A stretch of 9,506 bases of DNA from an uncultured Rhodanobacter sp. (GCA_903827735.1 CAIKJM010000151.1:1-9506), one strand, 5' to 3'. Counted from the first letter of the stretch, positions 1 to 7,399 are shown. Notes: a model not told the origin generated them from the sequence alone. Numbers and translations are program-made.

Positions 1-251
1 AACGTCACGCCCGGCAGGCCATTCAATAGATCGATCACCGACACTGGCTGCAACCGCTCGATGTCGGCATGCGTGATGACGGTCACCGACGACAGCGATT
101 CATCGATAGTAATCGGCGTGCGCGTGGCGGTGACGATCACCGGATCGAGCGAGCTGGTATTGCTCGCGTCGGCGGCGCCCTGGTCGGCCGCATGGGCGGC
201 CATCATGCAGCTCAACAGCGAGGCTGCCAGTAAAGTCTTTTTCAATGTCAT
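1..251 (-). CDS. btuB: TonB-dependent vitamin B12 receptor BtuB, N-terminal part (cut by window edge)
   Basis: Only the first 83 codons are present; the gene runs off the left edge. The translation starts MTLKKTLLAASLLSCMMAAHA, a Sec signal peptide with a likely signal peptidase I site after AHA (residue 21). It is followed by a TonB box, DPVIVTA (about residues 36-42), and the start of a plug domain (SSVTVITHADIERL, then VIDLLNGLPGV), the usual N-terminal layout of BtuB-like outer-membrane receptors. The family binds cobalamin outside the cell and passes it to the periplasm using TonB energy. The B12 assignment rests mainly on the cobalamin riboswitch just upstream on the same strand; the plug alone would also fit another TonB-dependent receptor. 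The start is uncertain: ATG at 251 directly abuts GGGGA, whereas a TTG at 245 (MKKTLLAAS...) would have that Shine-Dalgarno-like sequence 6 nt away. Confidence 0.85.
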   Translation of the reverse strand, partial: MTLKKTLLAASLLSCMMAAHAADQGAADASNTSSLDPVIVTATRTPITIDESLSSVTVITHADIERLQPVSVIDLLNGLPGVT

Positions 252-256
252 TCCCC
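252..256 (-). promoter_or_regulatory. Shine-Dalgarno-like GGGGA that bears on the btuB start
   Basis: On the minus strand GGGGA (256-252) touches the ATG at 251-249 with no spacer, but lies 6 nt before the in-frame TTG at 245-243. By spacing the TTG is the better-served start. The element also overlaps GGCTGG (260-255), which can pair with CCAGCC (297-292), so it may be hidden by a hairpin in the leader. Confidence 0.4.
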
Positions 257-400
257 AGCCGCACACCCGCGTACGGCCCACACGTTCGATGGGCTGGCAG
301 CCGACGACAGGGAAAGACAGAACAACGGGCAGGCGCGGCGCGCACAAACTGAGGTCGCCACAGCACGTGGTTCAGCCTCGCCCACCGCGAGCCACCAGAA

Positions 401-602
401 ATCGTCCAGGCCGGTCTCCGGGCTGACGAGCAGCAGACGTATGAACCGCCTGCTCCGAACGGCGCCTTCCCGTGCAAGCACAGTGGCATTCGCCGTTCGT
501 TGACTCGCTTACCGTTGCGGGGGCAGCGCCGGCCTTGCAGTGCTTCCGCACCACGCACCGGCTTCCCGTTTCATCCCTTCAGCGTAAGCCTTCGGGACAC
601 CT
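401..602 (-). ncRNA. Cobalamin (AdoCbl-class) riboswitch in the btuB leader
   Basis: Read on the minus strand, the region contains the hallmark conserved blocks in the right order. GGGATGAAACGGGAAGCCGGTG opens the element (about 577-556, conserved GGGAAGCCGGTG). Next comes the core GCTGCCCCCGCAACGGTAAG (527-508) and the B12 box GCCACTGTGCTTGC (487-474). CGGGAAGGCGCC follows (about 472-461), and the element closes with CAGCCCGGAGACCGGCC (425-409). In the family, adenosylcobalamin binding folds the leader and shuts off btuB expression by blocking either ribosome access or transcription. The outer ends are approximate, because the P1 helix was not resolved by eye. About 150 nt separate the aptamer from the btuB start. 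I see no T-tract terminator there, which fits translational rather than transcriptional control. Confidence 0.95.
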
Positions 603-605
603 CGA

Positions 606-949
606 CCTTGGCACTGTAGTGGCTGATCCGATGCATTCGCAAGTCGGCTGGGCATACGCCAGCGTACTGACATCTTTGTGCAAGAAATTGCTAAAAAGGC
701 GTTGACCTCGTAGGAATTTGTGGCGTAAGTTTCTTCACAAGCCTGCAACATTTTGTCAACAAGACCGACATAAGGCCTGCATGGCTTCGCCAGGCGAATC
801 ATGCCCTCGGGTACCGAAAATCTTTTTCGTGGCCTTGCTCGATCATCCGCTATCGAAACATCTTGTTGCCTGTTTCGTAAGTTCAACCGATACCTTGTTT
901 GACTTATGTCCGCGTCGAAACCGGACGGAATATTGGGGAGATATAAGCA
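606..949. other. Divergent intergenic region between btuB and the large receptor gene
   Basis: No convincing gene is seen here. It holds the candidate btuB promoter (613-642) and must hold the promoter for the receptor at 950. The best plus-strand -35-like sequence is TTGACC (702-707), but its -10 partner, TAAGTT (726-731, 18-nt spacer), matches only 3 of 6 positions, so I do not call it. Two short hairpins are visible: GCCTG/CAGGC (775-779 with 791-795) and CGAAAA/TTTTCG (815-820 with 824-829). No Fur-like palindrome was recognised. The stretch is AT-richer than the nag and zwf genes. Confidence 0.6.
613..642 (-). promoter_or_regulatory. Candidate sigma-70 promoter for the riboswitch-btuB transcript
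   Basis: Minus strand: a -35-like TTGCGA (642-637), an 18-nt spacer and a -10-like TACAGT (618-613), each matching 4 of 6 consensus positions. Initiation would fall near 606, immediately before the riboswitch. Position supports it more than motif quality does. Confidence 0.4.
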
Positions 950-3900
950 GTGAACAACTTTCATGTAGCTAAAGGGGCGCCGATGCGTCGGACAGCCATC
1001 GTTGCAGCGTTGAGCTTGGGGCTGGCAGGCTTGGCGCACGGACAGTCGACATCGGGCAGTTTCTTCGGAACCGCGCAACCTGGGGAAACAGTCACGGCCA
1101 CGAGCACAACCGGCTTGACGCGTACGGTGAGTACCGATGCGGCCGGACGATTTGCGCTGTCGTCGCTTCCGGTGGGCACCTATGAGGTAACACTTCAGCG
1201 TGATGGCAAGGTCATCAGCAAACAATCGGACGTCACCATCAAAGTAGGTTCGGGCACCGAGCTTTCCTTCGCTACCGCCGATTCAGCTAATCCGGAAAAC
1301 GCGAAAAGCCTTGCTGGCGTGACAGTAAATGCCAGATCGGCTCCACCTATCGATGTGACCAGCGTCAGTTCCAATACCGTTATAACCGCAAAGCAACTGA
1401 GCACGTTGCCGATCGGTCGTTCGGCCGAAGCCATTGCCTTGCTCGCGCCGGGCGCGGTGCAAGGCACTGCCGCATTTGCTGCCCTGCGCGGCCCCACCAA
1501 TAATGCGCTGGTGGCATTCGGCGGCAGTTCTGTTACCGAAAATGCCTACTACCTCAACGGTATGAACGTCACCGATCCGGTCAGTGGATTGGGTGGCATC
1601 ACCCTGCCTTACGGCTCGATTGAACAGCAAGAGATTTTATCGGGTGGCTACGGCGCCCAGTACGGCCGCTCCGACGGCGGCGTGATAAGCCAGATCGGCA
1701 AGCGGGGCACCAACGAGTGGCACTTTGGCGCGCAACTGTTGTTCACACCCAAGAATACAAGTAGCGATCCGAGAAATATCGATTACCCCTATCCGACCGA
1801 CGATTATCCCGACTCCAGAGTCATTCCCGGACAAGCCGGCAAGCTATATCGCGATCGGAGCAAAGATAAGGGTTGGGATGCGGTAGAGAGCGTGTATGTT
1901 GGCGGTCCATTGATCCAAGACAAACTGTTTCTTTTCGCATCAGCTGAAGGCGAGAGGCAAACCGTGCAAACGACTACCGCCGTTAGCGCAGGCGCCACCC
2001 AAGATCAGGGTACATATCACGATCCCAAAGCCTACGTAAAACTGGATTGGAACATCAACGAATCCAATATTTTGGAGTTGACCGGTGCCTCCAATAAGCA
2101 AAGCTTCAACGGCAATACATTTGCTTACAATTACAATACGTTGAGCACCGGGGAGTTTCTAAACCAGGATATTCCAACCAAAACATCTCAACAGATGTGG
2201 ATCGCCAAGTACACCGGCTATGTCACCGATGCATTGACCGTCAATGCCCAATTTGGCAAGCAGACCGTGCAGTATTACAAGGGAAACCCTGCCGGCTTTG
2301 ATCCCGACCTGATTTACATCCTTACCCCCGAAAACCAAGACCCGCGAATTACCGGCGGCAAGCAAATAAGCAACCAGCAAACTATCTTTCAGACCACCGA
2401 CCCTTCGAACCAAGCCAAAGGCGCCAACTATCGCTTCGATTTGACCTATGTCCTCGGTGATCACACGATTACCGCCGGCATTGATAATCAGCGTACGCAA
2501 GACCTCAACGCCTCTACCTTCATTGCCGCCAACGCTGGTTACGCATGGCAGTATGGGCAAGCAGCGGATGGAAATACCCCGATCAATTTCCAGGTTGGGC
2601 CAACTGGCGAGGCGGCGAATGGCTATTACGTCGATAAGTACAATCAGTCTGCGGGTGGCTCGGTAGAAGTTGATCAGCGTGCGCAGTATGTTCAGGATCA
2701 GTGGCAGGTTACCGATCGCTTGCTGCTGAGCCTGGGCGTACGCAACGACCAGTTCAACAACTACAACAGCTCCAGCCAGGTTTTTATTCATCAGCACAGC
2801 CCGCAATGGCAGCCACGCCTCGGCGCATCGTGGGACGTCTTTGGTGACTCCAGCCTCAAGGTATACGGCAATGCCGGCCGCTACTATCTCGCGCTACCAA
2901 CCTCGCTTGCCTTACGAGGCGCATCGGCTTCGACTTATTTGCAAACTTTCTACACCTATACAGGCATCGATCCCGCCACCGGTTACCCGACCGGCTTGAC
3001 GCCGATTACAAATGCTTTGGGCGCTGGCGGCGTACCCATTTCTCCAGATGGCGAATATGGCAACCCACCTGATCCAGCACTGACGACGTCAAAGACGCTC
3101 AAGGCGCAATATCAGGACGAGTACATTCTTGGCTTTGACAAGACGCTGTCTTTCCTCGACACGCAGTGGGTATACGGTGCCAAGGCAACCTATCGTGATC
3201 TGAAGAACGAAACTGACGATACCTGCGACTCAGATATTCTGCTGAGCAAGGCCGCAGCTTTGGGTATCGATGTCGATGGTAATGATCCAACTGCGTACCG
3301 AGGCTGTCGCTTCTTCAACCCTGGTCGTGCGGCCGTATTTGTAGTGAAAGGGACCGACGGGCTGAATCACGACGTTCCGCTCAGCAACGCGGAGCTGGGT
3401 TTTCCTCGAGCCAAACGTTCTTACGCGAGTTTGGAGCTTTACTTAAGCCACCCGTTCGATGGCAAGTGGTGGGGCAAGGTCGATTATTTGTATTCGCACA
3501 GCTACGGCAATTCCGAAGGGCAGGTACGTTCCGATATCGGTCAGGGCGATGTGGCCGCAACGGAGGATTGGGATGGCCCGTCACTGGAAACCTACGCCGG
3601 CGGCAGTCTTGCCAACGATCGCAGGCACCAGTTCAAAGCTTATGGCGGTTATCAGTTCACGCCGGAATGGAATGTTTCCGGCAACCTAGCGATCATCTCA
3701 GGCACACCGCGTAGTTGCCTTGGCCTTTTCGGCCCAGATCAGACCGCGCCGCTCTATGCAGGCAACAACTACCACTTCTGTGGTGGAGTGCCTTCGTCTC
3801 CCGGCGATGCCGGCCGTACGCCCTGGCAGCACATCTTCTCGGTCAATCTTGAGTATCGCCCTGCCTTCGCTGATCATAAATTGGCTTTCAGCGCCTACGT

Positions 3901-4024
3901 TTTCAATATTACTAACGAGCAAAAGACAACCCAGTACAGAGCTTCGTATGGTTCAACTTACGGCTTACCACTTAGTGTGGAACAGCCGCGGTACGTTCGT
4001 TTTGGCGCTACCTACGATTTCTAA
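950..4024 (+). CDS. Oar-like TonB-dependent receptor with N-terminal carboxypeptidase-regulatory-like domain
   Basis: This is a predicted 1024-residue outer-membrane active transporter that would import a large ligand using TonB-ExbBD energy. Counting from the GTG at 950, the n-region and signal peptide are RRTAIVAALSLGLAGLAHG, with cleavage near residue 31. Residues about 38-108 form a carboxypeptidase-regulatory-like beta domain (DAAGRFALSSLPVGTYEVTL). A TonB-box-like LAGVTVNA (121-128) precedes the plug (about 130-250: ALLAPGAVQG, YLNGMNVTDP, GGYGAQYGRSDGGVI). The rest is barrel, ending in YVRFGATYDF with the terminal Phe typical of Bam substrates. Two starts are possible: GTG 950 (GGGGAG 9 nt upstream) and ATG 983 (AAAGGGG 5 nt upstream, giving MRRTAIV...). 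Substrate is unknown. The convergent nag genes hint at GlcNAc or chitin oligomers, but no NagR-type site was found upstream. Base composition is lower in GC than the neighbours. Confidence 0.93.
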   Translation: MNNFHVAKGAPMRRTAIVAALSLGLAGLAHGQSTSGSFFGTAQPGETVTATSTTGLTRTVSTDAAGRFALSSLPVGTYEVTLQRDGKVISKQSDVTIKVGSGTELSFATADSANPENAKSLAGVTVNARSAPPIDVTSVSSNTVITAKQLSTLPIGRSAEAIALLAPGAVQGTAAFAALRGPTNNALVAFGGSSVTENAYYLNGMNVTDPVSGLGGITLPYGSIEQQEILSGGYGAQYGRSDGGVISQIGKRGTNEWHFGAQLLFTPKNTSSDPRNIDYPYPTDDYPDSRVIPGQAGKLYRDRSKDKGWDAVESVYVGGPLIQDKLFLFASAEGERQTVQTTTAVSAGATQDQGTYHDPKAYVKLDWNINESNILELTGASNKQSFNGNTFAYNYNTLSTGEFLNQDIPTKTSQQMWIAKYTGYVTDALTVNAQFGKQTVQYYKGNPAGFDPDLIYILTPENQDPRITGGKQISNQQTIFQTTDPSNQAKGANYRFDLTYVLGDHTITAGIDNQRTQDLNASTFIAANAGYAWQYGQAADGNTPINFQVGPTGEAANGYYVDKYNQSAGGSVEVDQRAQYVQDQWQVTDRLLLSLGVRNDQFNNYNSSSQVFIHQHSPQWQPRLGASWDVFGDSSLKVYGNAGRYYLALPTSLALRGASASTYLQTFYTYTGIDPATGYPTGLTPITNALGAGGVPISPDGEYGNPPDPALTTSKTLKAQYQDEYILGFDKTLSFLDTQWVYGAKATYRDLKNETDDTCDSDILLSKAAALGIDVDGNDPTAYRGCRFFNPGRAAVFVVKGTDGLNHDVPLSNAELGFPRAKRSYASLELYLSHPFDGKWWGKVDYLYSHSYGNSEGQVRSDIGQGDVAATEDWDGPSLETYAGGSLANDRRHQFKAYGGYQFTPEWNVSGNLAIISGTPRSCLGLFGPDQTAPLYAGNNYHFCGGVPSSPGDAGRTPWQHIFSVNLEYRPAFADHKLAFSAYVFNITNEQKTTQYRASYGSTYGLPLSVEQPRYVRFGATYDF

Positions 4025-4046
4025 ATGGCGTAGCTAAAAAGCATAA

Positions 4047-4076
4047 AAAAACGCCCCGAATATTCGGGGCGTTTTT
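4047..4076. terminator. Bidirectional Rho-independent terminator
   Basis: A perfect 30-bp palindrome: a GC-rich arm CGCCCCGAAT and its complement (4052-4071), flanked by five A on the left and five T on the right. The RNA stem is followed by a U run on either strand. It lies 22 bp after the receptor stop (4024) and 76 bp after the nagA stop (4153), so it can end both converging transcripts. Confidence 0.93.
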
Positions 4077-4152
4077 CTTTTTGCGCGTTGAAAGGCTGTC
4101 CGCAAGAACTCATGCGTGAAGCCATCAACTCTGGACTAAAGTGAGCGTCAAG

Positions 4153-5301
4153 TCACTCGGCGTAACTTGATGCGCCACCAATCCAACTTTGCGTGATTTT
4201 GTAATCGCCATCCATGACGACGAGATCGGCGCAGTAGCCGGGCGCGATGCGGCCGTGGCTGTCGCTCAGACCGAGAAAATCCGCGGGATAGGTGCTGGCC
4301 ATGCGCACCGCTTCGTCCAGCGGCAGGCCCAACATCTCGACGGTGTTGCGCACGGCGCCGGCCATGTCGAGCGCGGAGCCGGCGAGTGTGCCTTGCGCGG
4401 TCTGGCAGATGCCGTCTTTCGCGGTGATGGTTTCGCCGTTGAGTACGAAGTCGGGGTGATCCGCGCCGACCGGCGGCATCGCGTCGGTGACCAGCAGCAT
4501 CTTGCCGCGCGGCTTGGCGGCGATGGCGGCGCGCAGCGTCGCCGGATGCACGTGATGGCCGTCGACAATCAGCCCGCACCAGCTCTGCGCATCGTCGAGC
4601 GCGGCGCCGACCACGCCGGGCTCGCGGCTGCCCAGCGGCGTCATCGCGTTGAACAGATGGGTGAAGCCGCGAATGCCGTCGGCCAGTGCCGCCTTGGTCG
4701 TGTCGTAATCGGCCGCGGTGTGGCCAGCACAGAGCACCAGCCCTGCCGCGGCCAGCGACCTGATGCTCTCGCTCGCCACCTGATCGGGTGCCAGCGTCAT
4801 GAGGCGCACGCCAGCATGCGGAGCGCACAGCATGGCGAGTTCTTCGCTGCCGGGGGCGTGAAAAAATTTCGGATCGTGCACGCCCTTTCGCGCGGGCGCG
4901 AGATAGGGGCCTTCGAGATGGATGCCCAGCACGCCGGGCACGTTGTCGGCCAGCGCCTGCTCCACGGCGGCCATCGCCGCGCGCATTGTTTCCACATTGT
5001 CGCTGATCAGCGTCGGCAAAAAACCGGTCGTGCCGAAGCGCCGATGCGCGGCGCCGATCCGGCGAATCGTATCCACGGTCGGCGTCTCGTTGAACAGCAC
5101 CCCGCCGCCGCCGTTGACCTGCGTATCGATAAAGCCCGGCAGCAGCATGGCGCCGTGCAGATCCTGCTGTTCCGCCTGCAGCACGCGGGCGTCGGACGAC
5201 GGCACCACGTCGAGAATAAGACCATCCTTTAGCAGAACAACCACATCGTCCCGCCAGCCTTGCGGCGTGAGCACGCGTGCGTTCGTGAGGGCGATTGTCA
5301 T
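4153..5301 (-). CDS. nagA: N-acetylglucosamine-6-phosphate deacetylase NagA
   Basis: A 382-residue cytoplasmic amidohydrolase, the same length as the E. coli enzyme. It hydrolyses GlcNAc-6-phosphate to glucosamine-6-phosphate and acetate. Visible family signatures are LLPGFIDTQVNGGGG (53-67), GIHLEGPYLAP (126-136), AGHTAAD (192-198), THLFNAM (214-220), DGHHVHP (247-253) and VTDAMPP (271-277). By comparison with E. coli NagA, E130, H194 and H215 should be the metal ligands and D273 the catalytic acid/base; all are present, so the enzyme looks intact. The ATG at 5301 has AGGA 7 nt upstream. It is the last gene of the nagR-nagB-nagA group and ends shortly before the shared terminator. It is separated from nagB by an unusually long 208-nt gap. 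Overlapping long frames on both strands are GC-driven shadows. Confidence 0.97.
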   Translation of the reverse strand: MTIALTNARVLTPQGWRDDVVVLLKDGLILDVVPSSDARVLQAEQQDLHGAMLLPGFIDTQVNGGGGVLFNETPTVDTIRRIGAAHRRFGTTGFLPTLISDNVETMRAAMAAVEQALADNVPGVLGIHLEGPYLAPARKGVHDPKFFHAPGSEELAMLCAPHAGVRLMTLAPDQVASESIRSLAAAGLVLCAGHTAADYDTTKAALADGIRGFTHLFNAMTPLGSREPGVVGAALDDAQSWCGLIVDGHHVHPATLRAAIAAKPRGKMLLVTDAMPPVGADHPDFVLNGETITAKDGICQTAQGTLAGSALDMAGAVRNTVEMLGLPLDEAVRMASTYPADFLGLSDSHGRIAPGYCADLVVMDGDYKITQSWIGGASSYAE

Positions 5302-5509
5302 GGCGGATCCTGGTCAGGTGTGTGTCGAAAAATCGGTTTGCTGATTCGAGTTTTGGAACAGCGGCAACAATCGAAAGGTATTGGCAGGTTGTACTTCTAC
5401 GTCGCACCCCAGACCCGTTAGCTGCTGTGCAACGGCGTGGAGCGTGCAGCACGAGAAATGATCGGCGACCCCGGTTTCGCTTGCCCCTAGCCGCTCGCCC
5501 TCCAAAAAA
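5302..5509 (-). other. 208-nt gap between nagB and nagA
   Basis: The gap is longer than expected inside a catabolic operon. On the minus strand a TTG-started frame of 63 codons (5505-5314) spans nearly all of it, but it has no recognisable domain and no good Shine-Dalgarno site, so I do not call it a gene. A GGCGA/TCGCC inverted pair flanks a G-rich stretch early in the gap (about 5500-5465), without a U tract. No convincing promoter or NagR-type box was found. Confidence 0.5.
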
Positions 5510-6541
5510 TCAAACCGTCTCCGTCACCTTGTTCAGATGCGGCGGCACATCCGGATTGAACCCGCGGCGCAGCGACAGCTCGGCGGTCGCACGATAAAAG
5601 CTCTGGATGATCAGCAGCGGCGTGCACAGCGCCGGCAGGCCCGCCATCACTGGCAAACTGCCTTTTCCTTTTTGGCCCGGCGCAGCCACCCACACGTGGG
5701 CGCCACGCTTTCGAAACATGTCGGCCAGGGCCAGCGTGCCTTCCAGCGTGTCGTCGTCTTGCGCGAAGCACAGCACCGGGAAATCCGGTCCGACCAGCGC
5801 CATCGGGCCGTGCTTGACCTCGGCTGCACTGAACGCCTCCGCGTGCAGGCCGCAGGTTTCCTTGAACTTCAGCGCCGCTTCCAGCGCGATGCCGAGACCG
5901 AAGCCGCGGCCGACGACAAACAGATTGTGCGCGTCAGTCAGCCCTTCGCTCAGGCTCGACCAGTCGGCATCCCAGCCGCTGCGCAGCGCGTCGGGCAAGG
6001 CGTGCAGGGCTTCGCCAAGTTCTTGGTCACCGCGCCAGCGCGCGCATAGATGCAGCACAGCGGCTAGCGCCGCGATATAGCTCTTGGTCGCCGCTACGCT
6101 GCGCTCGGGTCCTGCGTGCAAAGGGATCACCGTATCGGCGATGGCGGCCAGCGGCGAATCCTCCACGTTGACCAGCGCGATGACGCGCGCGCCGGCGATC
6201 TTGGCCGCCTGTGCGTTGCGCACCAGGTCGGGGCTTTTGCCCGACTGCGAGATCGCGATGAACAGCGCGTCCTGCCAGCGCTGTTCGGCCGCGTAGACCG
6301 AAGTCACCGACGGCGAAGCGGAGGCCGTGACGATGCCGAGCTGGGTTTCGAAGACGTATTTGGCGTAGGCGGCGGCGTGGTCGGAGCTGCCGCGGGCGCA
6401 GGTCACGATGAAGCGCGGCGGATGCGCGCGCAGCGTCTGCGCCAGCGCCGTGACGATTTCATCATTGGCGGCAAACTGGCGCGCGACGACATCGGCGGTT
6501 TCGTGCGCTTCGCTGTACATCAGGGTGTCGCGTGCCTGCAT
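5510..6541 (-). CDS. nagB: Glucosamine-6-phosphate deaminase, SIS-domain type (NagB-II)
   Basis: A 343-residue cytoplasmic protein with two SIS (sugar isomerase) domains, about residues 30-170 and 195-330. Key motifs are TCARGSSDHAA (47-57), AISQSGKSPDL (97-107), GPERSVAATKSYI (144-156), VVGRGFGLGIALEAALKFKE (209-228), EVKHGP (241-246) and the C-terminal HLNKVTETV, which resembles the isomerase half of GlmS. NagB-II enzymes convert glucosamine-6-phosphate to fructose-6-phosphate and ammonia and replace the unrelated classical NagB in many proteobacteria. There is no glutamine amidotransferase domain, so this is not GlmS. An AgaS-like galactosamine role is the main alternative, but nagA and nagR as neighbours favour GlcN-6-P. 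The ATG at 6541 has only a weak AGAGA upstream. It lies 68 nt after nagR and is presumably cotranscribed with it. Confidence 0.93.
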   Translation of the reverse strand: MQARDTLMYSEAHETADVVARQFAANDEIVTALAQTLRAHPPRFIVTCARGSSDHAAAYAKYVFETQLGIVTASASPSVTSVYAAEQRWQDALFIAISQSGKSPDLVRNAQAAKIAGARVIALVNVEDSPLAAIADTVIPLHAGPERSVAATKSYIAALAAVLHLCARWRGDQELGEALHALPDALRSGWDADWSSLSEGLTDAHNLFVVGRGFGLGIALEAALKFKETCGLHAEAFSAAEVKHGPMALVGPDFPVLCFAQDDDTLEGTLALADMFRKRGAHVWVAAPGQKGKGSLPVMAGLPALCTPLLIIQSFYRATAELSLRRGFNPDVPPHLNKVTETV

Positions 6542-6609
6542 GGGATTCTCTAGATTGAAAGGTTATGGACGTCCAAACGGCTATTTGATCGGCTTGACAG
6601 GAGTACCCA

Positions 6610-7362
6610 TCAATCCGTCTGCAGTTCCGCAACAAAGTCGTAGATATCGCCGCGGTACCAGGAGCAGGTGAACTCGACCACGCGGCCATCGTCGAGAAAG
6701 CTGCGGCGCTCGATGTTCAGGCCGGCGCTACCGGCGCTGACATGCAGCAACCGCGCCTGCTGCGCATTGAGCGACACCGCGCGCAGCCGCTGCAGCGCGC
6801 GCCGCGGCCGGCAGTTGAACTGCTCCAGCACCTCGTACAGCGAGTCGTGCACGAGCATGGGGTCGGGCAGCACGCTGGCCGGCACCACGCTGCGCTCGAT
6901 CGCCAGCGGCTCGTCCTGGCCGTAGCGCACGCGGTGCAGGCGCACGACCAGCGAGCCGGGCGACAGGTTCAACGCCATCGATTCTTCCGGCGTGACTTCG
7001 CCGATGCCGCGCTCGAAAAACTCCGAGCGCGGATGCAGTCCGCGCTCGTGCAGATCTTCGGTAAAGCTGGTCAGTCGCGACATCGGCTTGACGATGCGCT
7101 CGGCGATGAAGGTGCCGGCGCCGTGGCGTTGGGTCAGCAGACCCTCTTCCACCAGCCCGGCGATCGCTTTGCGCACGGTCACCCGCGAAAGCTTGAGCGC
7201 GACCGACAGATCGCGCTCGCTGGGCAGCGCCTGACCCGGCTCGATATCGCGATGCTCGACGATATTGCGGATCGCTCGGCGCAGGCGCAGGTAGGCCAGC
7301 GGCTGGTTGGTGGCCGGATCGTGGCAGATCCGACGGTATTCGTTGGCCAGGGCGGTTTCCAT
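6610..7362 (-). CDS. nagR: GntR/HutC-family transcriptional regulator of amino-sugar use (NagR; also named NagQ in some genera)
   Basis: A 250-residue regulator. Residues about 22-88 form a GntR winged helix-turn-helix (ALPSERDLSVAL at 45-56, SRVTVRKAIAGLVEEGLL at 59-76, GAGTFI at 81-86). Residues about 100-245 form a UTRA effector domain (LTSFTEDLHERG, LAIERSVVP, VVEFTCSWYRGDIYDFVAEL). In this subfamily (NagR/YvoA, DasR) the UTRA domain binds phosphorylated amino sugars and releases DNA. Its place as first gene before nagB and nagA supports control of GlcNAc catabolism. I chose ATG 7362; a TTG 18 nt upstream lies inside the predicted operator and is unlikely. There is no Shine-Dalgarno sequence, and the predicted transcription start coincides with the ATG, so the mRNA may be leaderless. 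The gene name follows context; the two names are used inconsistently between genera. Confidence 0.9.
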   Translation of the reverse strand: METALANEYRRICHDPATNQPLAYLRLRRAIRNIVEHRDIEPGQALPSERDLSVALKLSRVTVRKAIAGLVEEGLLTQRHGAGTFIAERIVKPMSRLTSFTEDLHERGLHPRSEFFERGIGEVTPEESMALNLSPGSLVVRLHRVRYGQDEPLAIERSVVPASVLPDPMLVHDSLYEVLEQFNCRPRRALQRLRAVSLNAQQARLLHVSAGSAGLNIERRSFLDDGRVVEFTCSWYRGDIYDFVAELQTD

Positions 7363-7370
7363 AGTCGCAC

Positions 7371-7399
7371 AAGATACCAATGAGTGACCACTTAGGCAA
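7371..7399 (-). promoter_or_regulatory. nagR-nagB-nagA promoter
   Basis: Minus strand: -35 TTGCCT (7399-7394) and -10 TATCTT (7376-7371) with the ideal 17-nt spacer, each matching 4 of 6 consensus positions. The ATG of nagR starts 8 nt after the -10, so initiation is expected at or next to its A. The tandem operator fills the spacer and overlaps the -10, a classic repressor position. Confidence 0.65.
7373..7390 (-). promoter_or_regulatory. NagR-type operator at the nagR promoter
   Basis: Minus strand TGGTCAC-TCAT-TGGTATC: two heptamers in tandem separated by 4 nt. As I recall, the published Xanthomonas NagR box is TGGTATT-N4-TGGTATT; I cannot check this here. The second half matches 6 of 7 positions and the first is more divergent. 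It lies between the -35 and -10, which predicts autorepression of the nag operon. Confidence 0.65.

Noticed and set aside
100..558. Minus-strand open frames over the riboswitch and btuB leader (for example 100-558, 248-481)
   Set aside because: They lie across the cobalamin aptamer and run out of frame into btuB, with no domain similarity. The conserved RNA explains the sequence.
886..905. Possible NagR-type half site (GATACC on the plus strand) upstream of the receptor
   Set aside because: Only one degenerate half is present (GATACCT at 889-895). The second heptamer is absent at the required N4 spacing, so it is no better than chance.
509..1225. A 238-codon minus-strand frame from the receptor start to the riboswitch
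   Set aside because: Low-complexity Arg/Cys-rich translation crossing a promoter region and the aptamer; not coding.
5375..5393. AGGTATT-GGCA-... in the nagB-nagA gap as a NagR box
   Set aside because: The first heptamer matches 6 of 7 positions, but the second (GGTTGTA) fits poorly.
4148..5452. A 434-codon minus-strand frame and a 347-codon plus-strand frame (4189-5232) overlapping nagA
   Set aside because: Both are shadows of nagA: one is Arg-rich and the other His/Arg/Gln-rich, with no domain. NagA itself has all catalytic motifs.
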